Source: Candidatus Woesearchaeota archaeon
Lineage (GTDB): Archaea; Nanobdellota; Nanobdellia; Woesearchaeales; JACPIF01
Length of the DNA: 64,000 nt
Direction of reading: 5' to 3'
Assembly: GCA_016188215.1 (NCBI GenBank)
Contig: JACPIF010000011.1
Span: forward strand, 201,349 to 265,348
Part shown: in pieces, positions 7,700 through 14,784 of the stretch
How positions within the stretch are numbered: the stretch's first letter is position 1
Layout of the letters: each line of letters starts with the position of its first letter
Position numbers and translations under genes: made by a program
The notes under the pieces: generated by a model
The model's database searches: none
What the model was told of the DNA's origin: nothing
What the model saw: the letters and a program-made list of their open reading frames with translations, nothing else

Positions 7700-7842
7700 T
7701 AAAAAATGGAAAGAAAAAAGGAGAAAAAACAAAAAAAAGGAGAAAAAACAAAAAAGAGGAGAAAAAGGAAAGAGGAAAAAATAAAACTATGGAAAAGCAG
7801 GAGAAGAAAAAGAGGGAAAAGAGCATAAAGAAATAAAAAACT
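7700..7842 (+). repeat. Long purine-only tract with imperfect repeats, in gene-free spacer 7524-7948
   Basis: The 425-bp spacer between the two minus-strand genes holds no credible gene. Its middle is almost entirely A and G on the plus strand, with imperfect tandem units such as GGAGAAAAAACAAAAAA repeated two to three times. Short frames here translate to Lys/Arg runs and are rejected. The tract could be an unstructured leader, a triplex-prone region or slippage product. Confidence 0.7.
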
Positions 7843-7948
7843 GAAACGGGGAATACAAGTTACATCTCAGAAAAACATAAGCAGGCATCTCACAACCCTA
7901 AAAGGAATCAAAAATAAATGGCTGAGTGCCAAAAGTGCTGCGCACAGC

Positions 7949-9448
7949 CTAAGCCAGAACCTCTGCTGTGACGCTTCTCAGCATATGCTCTGTTATCTTC
8001 ACGCTGTAGAACCTTCCGAGATCAACCCTTTTATTAACGCCGACCACCAATGGATATGTTCCAGGCTGCCTGCCGAAGGTATGGTTGCCGTCGTATATTT
8101 CCATGCCGATATCCGCAAGAATAGTCCCTTTTGGGAACACTTTCCTGAGCATAGGCAAATCAATCTCTTTCCTGATCTGCTTCCTCCAGCTCCAGTAGAA
8201 TCTTTTGTTCTTTCTCAATTCCCTGCCTCCTTTCGGGTCATCGCCAAGCGTAGTTCCAGGCAGCACCGCAACCTGCCTGATATTGATCCGCCGCAGCTGC
8301 AATCCCTCATCCAGGAATCTTTTCAGCCATAGCATATTTTCCTCATTGGTATGCCTGCTCTCCCCTTTAAGCCCGAAGATAATGTTGATGCCCGGCAAGA
8401 ATTTAGGCATGCCGTTATATCCTTTCTCCGCGCCGTACTGGTTGATGATCTTGATGGCCTTATACGCAACTTCAGGCATGCAGTTCAAAGTATTCTCTTT
8501 TACAACCTTCCTGTCAAAGCTTTCAACGCCAAACGCAGCAACATTCCCCGGGGTGCAATATTCCACGATCAATTTTGTGATCTCAGAGCCTTTAGGCCCC
8601 ACTACGCTGATAGGATTCACATTGTCAATGTGCAGCGTCTTGATCTCAGGGCACAATTCCCGCGCGCCTTTCAGCAGTTTCTCAATCGCCGCAACATCGC
8701 CGTTCATGTAAGAATAGAAGCACGTCTGCTTGCCATACCTGAAATTCCGCACCCCGAGCTCGTAAAGTGCCTTGATCTCCATCAGCACGCCATCCGCAGG
8801 CCGGTACTGCAGCTTCTTGAAAGGCTCAACACAGAATGAGCAGGTTGCAGTCTTGCACCCTCTCCCTGTCTCTATCTCTGCCATCAGGAAATCAGGGTAG
8901 CATGGATGCTGCTTTACAATAAAAGCCCCTCTCCACGCATACTCCTCCACTTTCAGATAATTATTAATTTCAAGATAGTTCTCATTTATCTCATCAAATA
9001 TGCTTAAGTCTGCTTTCTCTGCATGCTTCCCTCCCTCTAACCTGCTGCCGTGCACGCTTCCTGCAGGCCCTGTCAGCACTTTCCTGCATTTCACATCCTG
9101 CAGCAGGGAAACTATCTCAGGCAATACCCCCGGGATGGCAGACAGGTATTTTCCGGGCACATGGATGCCAGCAACCACAATCAACTCATGTATTGTTCCC
9201 AGTATATTCTCTATGAGCTTAAAGTTAGGTGAAATATTTCTGATGCGGATATTAGTCTTCATCCGTTGCTGCGGCGCCCTGGAATGGTAATACTTAAACA
9301 ATCTAAGGTCATCAATAGTCAGGTAGAAAACCTCATGCCCCTGCATGCTCAAGGCTCCCGCTAGATACCTTGGATAAGTTCCCAGATATGGCGGAACTCC
9401 CAATCCAGCGGGCTCATCAGTGTAGCAGTCTAAGATAGCGTATCTCAT
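7949..9448 (-). CDS. Radical SAM enzyme, COG1031-like
   Basis: A 499-residue radical SAM protein. The 4Fe-4S ligands are C198, C203 and C206 in the variant spacing C-x4-C-x2-C (GRGCKTATCSFCVEP), preceded by a 190-residue N-terminal domain of B12-binding-like layout (LGTYPRYLAGALSMQGHEVF). The C-terminal segment (TFGRQPGTYPLVVGVNKRVD... VTEHMLRSVTAE style) looks like a small TRAM-like beta barrel. Archaeal homologues (COG1031) usually also carry a helix-hairpin-helix at the C-terminus, which I do not see. Reaction unknown. A monocistronic gene. Confidence 0.8.
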   Translation of the reverse strand: MRYAILDCYTDEPAGLGVPPYLGTYPRYLAGALSMQGHEVFYLTIDDLRLFKYYHSRAPQQRMKTNIRIRNISPNFKLIENILGTIHELIVVAGIHVPGKYLSAIPGVLPEIVSLLQDVKCRKVLTGPAGSVHGSRLEGGKHAEKADLSIFDEINENYLEINNYLKVEEYAWRGAFIVKQHPCYPDFLMAEIETGRGCKTATCSFCVEPFKKLQYRPADGVLMEIKALYELGVRNFRYGKQTCFYSYMNGDVAAIEKLLKGARELCPEIKTLHIDNVNPISVVGPKGSEITKLIVEYCTPGNVAAFGVESFDRKVVKENTLNCMPEVAYKAIKIINQYGAEKGYNGMPKFLPGINIIFGLKGESRHTNEENMLWLKRFLDEGLQLRRINIRQVAVLPGTTLGDDPKGGRELRKNKRFYWSWRKQIRKEIDLPMLRKVFPKGTILADIGMEIYDGNHTFGRQPGTYPLVVGVNKRVDLGRFYSVKITEHMLRSVTAEVLA

Positions 9449-9550
9449 GAAAGAAAGCGAATAAATAAAGGGTTAAAAAGGTTGCGTAGGGTGCAACGTT
9501 TATAACCAAAAATCCAACTCCATAAAACAACGCAGTAAACTATATCTAGG

Positions 9551-9588
9551 CACTGGTCACTGGACATCCCCGCGTGAGATATATAAAG
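9551..9588 (+). promoter_or_regulatory. Promoter repeat, copy 1 (BRO-N gene)
   Basis: The block begins CACTGGTCACTGGACATCCC and ends with the TATA box GATATATAAA. The TATA is centred about 27 bp before the ATG at 9610, so transcription should start at or very near that codon. Nearly the same block recurs at 42758-42797 upstream of the tRNA-Leu locus. The repeated word (CACTGG-T-CACTGG) upstream of TATA is a good operator candidate. Confidence 0.75.
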
Positions 9589-9609
9589 GGGTACAGTTTT
9601 GCGCTATGC

Positions 9610-10443
9610 ATGGCAGAGCATAATGCCCTCGTGGTTTTTCAGGACAAGAAAATAAGAAGGGTATGGCATAATGGCCAGTGGTACTTTTCTGTTATTGATA
9701 TTATAGGTGCTTTGACTGAAAGCAAGGATCCTCGTACATATTGGAAAGTGCTAAAGCATAGGTTATCCGAAGAAGGCAGTGAGGTGGTTACAAAATGTAA
9801 CCAACTGAAATTACCTGCGGCAGATGGAAAATATTACGAGACAGACTGCACCGATACCAAGACCATGTTTAGATTAATCCAATCCATACCATCCCAAAAG
9901 GCAGAACCGTTCAAGCTATGGCTTGCTCAAGTAGGCTATGAGCGTGTCCAGGAAATACAAAATCCAGAGCTATCCCAAGAGCGCATGAAAGCTTTGTACA
10001 GGGCAAAAGGCTACTCTGAAGACTGGATAGAAAAAAGGATGCGGGGAATAGCAATCCGCCAGGAATTGACTGATGAGTGGAGGAAAAGAAATGTTAAGGA
10101 GGGCAAAGAATTTGCTATCCTGACAAATGAGATAAGTAAGGCTACCTTTGGCAAGACTGTAGAAGATTACAAGAGGCACAAAAACCTGAAAAAGGAGAAT
10201 CTTCGCGACCATATGACTGATTTGGAACTTATCTTTTCCATGTTGGGCGAAAGGGCTACAACAGAAATTGCAAGGACAAAAGATGCAAAAGGATTCCGAG
10301 AAAACAGGATAGCTTCCATAAAAGGCGGAAAAATAGCCGGTCAGGCAAGGAAAAACTTAGAAATTGAGACTGGCAAGAAGGTTGTCAACCGGGATAGCTA
10401 CCTTAAAGAGCCAGAACGAGAAAAGAGGAAGCGATTGAGATGA
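9610..10443 (+). CDS. BRO-N domain antirepressor / DinD-like protein
   Basis: A 277-residue protein. An in-frame GTG at 9574 lies inside the TATA box, so the ATG at 9610 is the start. Residues about 7-95 form a BRO-N domain (VWHNGQWYFSVIDIIGAL, then PRTYWKVLKHRL), as in baculovirus and phage antirepressors. The C-terminal part (IRQELTDEWRKRNVKEGKEF, then HKNLKKENLRDHMTDLEL) resembles E. coli DinD. Such proteins usually come with viruses or integrated elements and act on DNA or repressors. Its stop overlaps the start of archaetidylserine decarboxylase by four bases, an odd pairing that suggests a domesticated regulator of a lipid operon. Confidence 0.85.
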   Translation: MAEHNALVVFQDKKIRRVWHNGQWYFSVIDIIGALTESKDPRTYWKVLKHRLSEEGSEVVTKCNQLKLPAADGKYYETDCTDTKTMFRLIQSIPSQKAEPFKLWLAQVGYERVQEIQNPELSQERMKALYRAKGYSEDWIEKRMRGIAIRQELTDEWRKRNVKEGKEFAILTNEISKATFGKTVEDYKRHKNLKKENLRDHMTDLELIFSMLGERATTEIARTKDAKGFRENRIASIKGGKIAGQARKNLEIETGKKVVNRDSYLKEPEREKRKRLR

Positions 10444-11060
10444 ATATCTTATTGTATATTCTGTTCATTATCTTAATGCTAATACTTGCATTCTTCACCT
10501 ATTGGCGCCTCTGGTTCCTCCGCGACCCGGAAAGAGCCGCGCCAAAAGGCAGGAACATAGTAAGCCCGGCGGACGGTAAAATCCTGAAGGTTGCAAACAT
10601 CAAGAAACCAATAGTAAAGGTAGACAAGGGCTTCATCGGCAAAATCTACACAGCAACCAAAGACGTAGCCTCAGAAACAAAATTAGTTGCTATCTTCATG
10701 TCCCCCCTGGATGTGCACTACAACCGCGCACCGATAGAAGGCAAGGTAATTTCTGTAAAGCATACAAAAGGAAAGTTCTTTGCAGCAAATAAATTGGAAG
10801 AATCATTGCAGAACGAGAAGAACGAGATTGTTATTCAAAACAAGGAAATTGGAAAGGTCAAGGTAATCCAGGTTGCTGGCTTCCTCGCAAGAAGAGTCAT
10901 CTGCTACGTGCACAAAAACCAAAATGTTATTAAAGGCGATAAAATAGGCTTAATCACTTTAGGAAGCCAGTGCATCATCATCATGCCAAAGAAAGTAAAG
11001 CTGTCGGTCAAGGAAGGCCAGCAAGTCTACGCCGGAACAACAATTATAGGTGAATACTGA
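10440..11060 (+). CDS. asd: Archaetidylserine decarboxylase proenzyme
   Basis: A 206-residue phosphatidylserine decarboxylase family protein of the short archaeal (PSD-A) type. It decarboxylates archaetidylserine to archaetidylethanolamine at the membrane. Visible signatures are a single N-terminal membrane helix (1-22), VSPADGKI (41-48), LDVHYNRAP (90-98) and the self-cleavage site LGSQ, with G175-S176 where the pyruvoyl group forms from the serine. The usual motif is LGST or LGSS, so Q after the serine is a mild variation. It overlaps the BRO-N gene and is followed without gap by the synthase that makes its substrate. Confidence 0.9.
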   Translation: MNILLYILFIILMLILAFFTYWRLWFLRDPERAAPKGRNIVSPADGKILKVANIKKPIVKVDKGFIGKIYTATKDVASETKLVAIFMSPLDVHYNRAPIEGKVISVKHTKGKFFAANKLEESLQNEKNEIVIQNKEIGKVKVIQVAGFLARRVICYVHKNQNVIKGDKIGLITLGSQCIIIMPKKVKLSVKEGQQVYAGTTIIGEY

Positions 11061-11594
11061 ATGAACATGCTTAAGCTTGTCAAGGCCCCTGATCTTGTCT
11101 CTCTGCTGAGCCTTGCTTTTGCAATGCTCTCAATCTTCTCCTCTATTGAGCGTGATTTTAATACAGCAATGTTTTTCATGATCCTTTCAGTGGTGGCAGA
11201 CTACAGCGATGGCATGCTCGCCAGGCTCATGCATCGCACCGGGAATTTTGGCAAGCAAGTGGATTCTCTTGCAGACATTATCGCGTTCGGTGTAACACCT
11301 GCGGTATTCGGCTACATGGTCCTTGGCAGGGACACCTTCACAATGGCCGCATTAGTCATATTCACCTGCGCCGGCTTGCTGCGATTGGCCCGATATAATA
11401 TCTCTCCTGCATCGGACTATTTTGAGGGGCTGCCTATTACCAGCTCCGCTCTGCTCATCCCGGCTGCATACACCCTCCTGCCGCTCAACCTTTTACCTTA
11501 CCTCTATCTTCTATTAGCAGCCCTGATGATATCATCAATTAAAGTCAGTAAGCTAAAATTAGGTAAAAAGGATAAGAAGCAAAAGAAATCATAG
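11061..11594 (+). CDS. pssA: Archaetidylserine synthase (CDP-alcohol phosphatidyltransferase)
   Basis: A 177-residue membrane enzyme of the CDP-alcohol phosphatidyltransferase family. The catalytic signature D-G-x2-A-R-x8-G-x3-D-x3-D is present as DGMLAR, then G, then QVDSLADI (about residues 53-76), with at least five further hydrophobic helices and a Lys-rich C-terminus. With the decarboxylase immediately upstream, the likely reaction is CDP-archaeol plus serine to archaetidylserine. Its CDP-archaeol supplier (CarS) lies 10.5 kb downstream, beyond an exported-protein cluster. Confidence 0.85.
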   Translation: MNMLKLVKAPDLVSLLSLAFAMLSIFSSIERDFNTAMFFMILSVVADYSDGMLARLMHRTGNFGKQVDSLADIIAFGVTPAVFGYMVLGRDTFTMAALVIFTCAGLLRLARYNISPASDYFEGLPITSSALLIPAAYTLLPLNLLPYLYLLLAALMISSIKVSKLKLGKKDKKQKKS

Positions 11595-11647
11595 GTCAAT
11601 CTGAAATTACAGATATGATATTTTTAGAGAAGCTACTTGCATTTATT

Positions 11648-11721
11648 GAGATAAATTATCTCGAGATCTAGGTAAAGCTATATAAAGGGGCATATATCAC
11701 CCAGTACTAGATTGGGTGGTG
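11648..11721 (+). promoter_or_regulatory. Dyad, TATA box and ribosome binding site before the exported-protein cluster
   Basis: A perfect dyad GAGATA-AAT-TATCTC (11648-11662) lies 16 bp upstream of the TATA box TATATAAA (11679-11686). A strong Shine-Dalgarno-like GGTGGTG (11715-11721) follows about 30 bp later, just before the first codons of the cluster. This makes one regulated promoter for the genes from 11726 onward likely; the dyad is an operator candidate. Confidence 0.6.
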
Positions 11722-11725
11722 TTGT

Positions 11726-12295
11726 ATTGTAAAAAAGAGGTCTCAGGCTAAAGCACTATTTCTATCAATTCTCTTACTTACTGCTCTGGCTGTCATTACT
11801 ATAGCTCTTAATCATTCTTTACCAGAACAAGCGGTTAGTCCTGATTTACAGAATATTCTTTCTAAGAATCCTAAATTAGCCACTGTAGTGAATGGGCAGT
11901 CTATTGATACTGAATATATAAGGGAATATTTGAAGACTTATAAGGGCTTTTCTGAGTTGCAATACCGGAATGTGGGAAAAGGCGAGATAGTTAGGCAAAC
12001 GTTAGCTGTTGGCAATAATGAGGAGAATATCAAAGGATTTGAGATCAATGGGAAAAGATATGTAGTACACCTAATAGCGTGTGATGTTAATTATGGTCAA
12101 TGCATGTTTAGGATAAACGGATTGCCAACAGGTGGCATCAAAGTTCACAACAGGAATGCTTCTGGTTTTGATTTGGATAATACTTACAGAGTGGAAATTG
12201 ATTCTGTCACTTTTGATTATTGTGGTACAAAAAGATTCTGCAATTTGCATTATGAGGCGTATGATAAAGTTGAAGTGAGGGTGAGACCTAAATGA
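11726..12295 (+). CDS. Exported protein of unknown function; apparent non-standard start
   Basis: The frame codes for about 189 residues if read from ATT at 11726. That region encodes a convincing signal peptide (VKKRSQAKALFLSILLLTAL) followed by a soluble domain with four cysteines in its second half. The first standard start in frame is a GTG at 11888, which would remove the signal peptide, whereas a strong ribosome binding site sits at 11715-11721, four bases before the ATT. An in-frame stop lies at 11708. Either ATT is the start or there is a sequencing or frameshift error near 11726. No family recognised. Its stop overlaps the next ATG by four bases. Confidence 0.55.
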   Translation: MVKKRSQAKALFLSILLLTALAVITIALNHSLPEQAVSPDLQNILSKNPKLATVVNGQSIDTEYIREYLKTYKGFSELQYRNVGKGEIVRQTLAVGNNEENIKGFEINGKRYVVHLIACDVNYGQCMFRINGLPTGGIKVHNRNASGFDLDNTYRVEIDSVTFDYCGTKRFCNLHYEAYDKVEVRVRPK

Positions 12296-12738
12296 AGAAA
12301 TTTATGTTGTTAGGATTATTATTAGTAATAATTATTTCAGGGTGTATCCAACAAACGGCTTTAGACACTAAAGAATTAATAAACACTGATAATTCCAATA
12401 AGTATAGATTAGATGAATTGATAGTTCAATTTAACTCTGTATCTTCTAATGGACTCATTGCTTCTATAAATTCTGAAAATCAGGCAGATGAAATAAATTT
12501 TAGAAATTATTTTGAAAAGAATATTGCAAATATTAAAAATAACTATAACAAAATTGTTGAACTCAGGATCACATATCCTAGTCAAGCAAATCTGGCTTTT
12601 GTAAAAATTATATATAGTCAAAACACTACTGAGCAAGAAAAAGAACAAATTCTCAAGTTGTTGAAGGAAGATTTAGAGGAAAGATGGTACTCCAAAAAAG
12701 TAAATTTTAGTGTGATAGAATATGTCAGTGGCAAATAG
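12292..12738 (+). CDS. Lipoprotein of unknown function
   Basis: A 148-residue protein with a signal peptide and lipobox ISGC (Cys18), so probably lipid-anchored on the outer face. The mature part is polar and rich in Asn, Ile and Lys, with no family I recognise. It overlaps the genes on both sides (4 bases with 11726-12295, 17 bases with the subtilase), which places it firmly in the exported-protein operon. Confidence 0.65.
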   Translation: MKKFMLLGLLLVIIISGCIQQTALDTKELINTDNSNKYRLDELIVQFNSVSSNGLIASINSENQADEINFRNYFEKNIANIKNNYNKIVELRITYPSQANLAFVKIIYSQNTTEQEKEQILKLLKEDLEERWYSKKVNFSVIEYVSGK

Positions 12739-14494
12739 AAGATGGAATAAGGTTGAGAAAATAGTATTTTGCTTAATCTTGATTTCTATGCTCTTGCCTA
12801 TCTCACATGCAACTAATAATGATGCTAACGAAAAGATTACAAAAAAACTAAACCAAGAAGATTTTGTTGAGGTTATCATAATCCTAAAAGATCCCGATGA
12901 TCTTTCAAAAGTTGATTTGTCTAACCGAAGATTAAAAGTAAAGAATCTCCAGGAGTCTATATTACACGGATTATCTCAAGATGAGATAAAACAAGTGAAA
13001 AGATTTCCACTAACTAATGGCTTTAGCGGAATAATATCAAAGAAAGGATATGACAAAATTAAGAATAACCCTAGTATTAAATCGATACGTCTTGTTGAAA
13101 AAGAATATGTTCTGCTAACAGAAAGTGTACCTATTATTGAAGCTAATCTAGTCCAAAATTTATCGTTTACCGGGGAAGGACAAACAGTTTGTGTTATTGA
13201 CACGGGAGTTGATTACGGCCACCCTAATTTAGGGTCTTGTACCCTTTCTCAATTTTTATCTAACTCATGTTCAAAAATAATTGGAGGATATGACTTTTGG
13301 AATGATGATTCTGACCCAATGGACGATTTTGGACACGGCACCCATGTTGCAGGGATTGTTGCCTCCGATAGTACAATCTATAGGGGAGTCGCGCCGGATT
13401 CAAGACTGATAGCTCTTAAAGTATGTGGAAAGAACTTTTCAGAAGGTTGTTCAACTCCTAATATGATAAGCGCAATAGACTGGTGCATTAGCAATGCCAG
13501 TAAGTTTAACATCACTGTAATTACTATAAGTATTGGCGGAGGAGCGTTTTCATCATATTGTGATGATGATGACGATAGAAAACAAAGTATAGACCTGGCT
13601 ATAAAAAATAACATCTTTGTAACAATTGCTTCGGGGAATAATGGCTTTATAGGAGATATCTCAGCGCCTGCTTGTGTTGAAAATGCTACCTCGATAGGCG
13701 CTACAGATAAAAATGATAATGTAGCAACTTATTCAAATCGGAATCAAAATTTAGATTTATTAGCACCAGGTGGTGAATGGGGTTCTTCTACTTCTCCTTA
13801 TTCAGAGATTGTATCAACATTTTCGCCGAATGTATCAAATGATCCAAACTTATGTTTTATAAGGAACACACAGGGTATATGTTTTGATACTTCTTATAAC
13901 GTAACACCGTATTTTATACGTTCTATTGGCACTTCAATGGCTGCTCCACACGTAGCTGGTATCGCAGCTTTGTTGCAAGATGCATATGATGGTAATCTCA
14001 CACCTTCTCAAATTTTATGGATACTGAATGAAAGCGGGGAGGATGTGTGGGATTCTGAGGTTGAAACTGGATTATTCTCAGAGGGTAAGTATTTCCCTAG
14101 AGTGAATGCTCTTAAAGCTCTAGAATATGCTTCTTATCTTGATATTCAACACACTGATTGGCCCACTCAGCGCCACGACAACCGAAGGACAGCTTTTACA
14201 ATTTTAAAAGGAGATATGAATGCCTCAAATATCGATAATTATAATCTTTATTTAACAAACGGAACTTCCCAAGAGTATGTTATTCGAACTAGTATTGCAG
14301 ACATAGATGGCAACGGATATATGGAAGCTGTTACAGTCGCCCACGAGAAGATATCAGATAATGAAACAGATGGCAAGGTATATGCTTTTGAGAGAAATAG
14401 ACGTTTCAATGAGATATGTCCTTCTTTCTTCCCATTCTGCTGGGAAAATGAGCGGAAGTGGCATGTATCCGTTAATTCTGGAGGAGCTCTATGA
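12722..14494 (+). CDS. Subtilisin-like serine protease (S8) with I9 propeptide, truncated C-terminus
   Basis: A 590-residue secreted protease. Order: signal peptide (about 12-30), inhibitor I9-type propeptide (about 45-130, FVEVIIILKD start), and an S8 domain with catalytic D160 (VCVIDTGVDYGHP), H205 (GHGTHVAGI) and S405 (GTSMAAPHVAG). A DDDDD cluster near 281 may bind calcium. From about residue 478 it enters an FG-GAP/VCBS-like stretch (IADIDGNGYMEAV) that is nearly identical to the second subtilase, then ends abruptly after ERKW with ten unrelated residues. The rest of the C-terminal region present in the paralogue is missing. Confidence 0.9.
   Translation: MSVANRRWNKVEKIVFCLILISMLLPISHATNNDANEKITKKLNQEDFVEVIIILKDPDDLSKVDLSNRRLKVKNLQESILHGLSQDEIKQVKRFPLTNGFSGIISKKGYDKIKNNPSIKSIRLVEKEYVLLTESVPIIEANLVQNLSFTGEGQTVCVIDTGVDYGHPNLGSCTLSQFLSNSCSKIIGGYDFWNDDSDPMDDFGHGTHVAGIVASDSTIYRGVAPDSRLIALKVCGKNFSEGCSTPNMISAIDWCISNASKFNITVITISIGGGAFSSYCDDDDDRKQSIDLAIKNNIFVTIASGNNGFIGDISAPACVENATSIGATDKNDNVATYSNRNQNLDLLAPGGEWGSSTSPYSEIVSTFSPNVSNDPNLCFIRNTQGICFDTSYNVTPYFIRSIGTSMAAPHVAGIAALLQDAYDGNLTPSQILWILNESGEDVWDSEVETGLFSEGKYFPRVNALKALEYASYLDIQHTDWPTQRHDNRRTAFTILKGDMNASNIDNYNLYLTNGTSQEYVIRTSIADIDGNGYMEAVTVAHEKISDNETDGKVYAFERNRRFNEICPSFFPFCWENERKWHVSVNSGGAL
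14158..14461 (+). repeat. Near-identical segment shared by the two subtilase genes (partner 15838-16142)
   Basis: About 305 bp encode the same protein stretch in both subtilases, from WPTQRHDNRR through ERKW. The last 120 or so bases differ at only a few positions, while the protease domains themselves are clearly diverged. The identity stops sharply at 14461/16142, where the first gene runs into a stop. This points to recent gene conversion or recombination between the paralogues. Confidence 0.85.
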
Positions 14495-14784
14495 AACTTA
14501 TTTATTTTTTATTATTAGGCCTTATACTAGTAAGCGGATGCAATGAATCTGAATCATTGAAAAATGAAAGTGTTTACACTAAACACGAAAATTTTGCTCG
14601 ATTTGAATTACCACAGGTAGCTGGTGAGTGTCGAAGTGATTCTCAGTGCATTATAGGTGGTTGTAACGGAGAGACTTGTACTGCTAAAGAAGCTAAAGTG
14701 ACAACTTGCGATGTTCCTAAAGGTATGAAATCAGGTGTATCATGTAAGTGCATTAATCAAGGATGTATTTGGACCAAAAAATGA
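14491..14784 (+). CDS. Lipoprotein with eight-cysteine cluster
   Basis: A 97-residue lipoprotein with lipobox VSGC. The mature part holds eight cysteines in the order CRSDSQCIIGGCNGETC, then TTC, then SCKC and GCIW, matching the eight-cysteine-cluster domain (TIGR04039-like) known from bacterial lipoproteins. Disulfide bonding outside the cell is expected. It sits between the two subtilase genes and overlaps both by four bases, so it could be a protease partner, inhibitor or substrate; that is inference from position only. Confidence 0.75.
   Translation: MKLIYFLLLGLILVSGCNESESLKNESVYTKHENFARFELPQVAGECRSDSQCIIGGCNGETCTAKEAKVTTCDVPKGMKSGVSCKCINQGCIWTKK

Noticed and set aside
7520..7784. Overlapping frames on both strands in the 7.5-7.8 kb spacer
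   Set aside because: One is a shadow across the metallopeptidase promoter; the other encodes a Lys/Arg run from the purine tract. Neither has a start context or protein-like composition.
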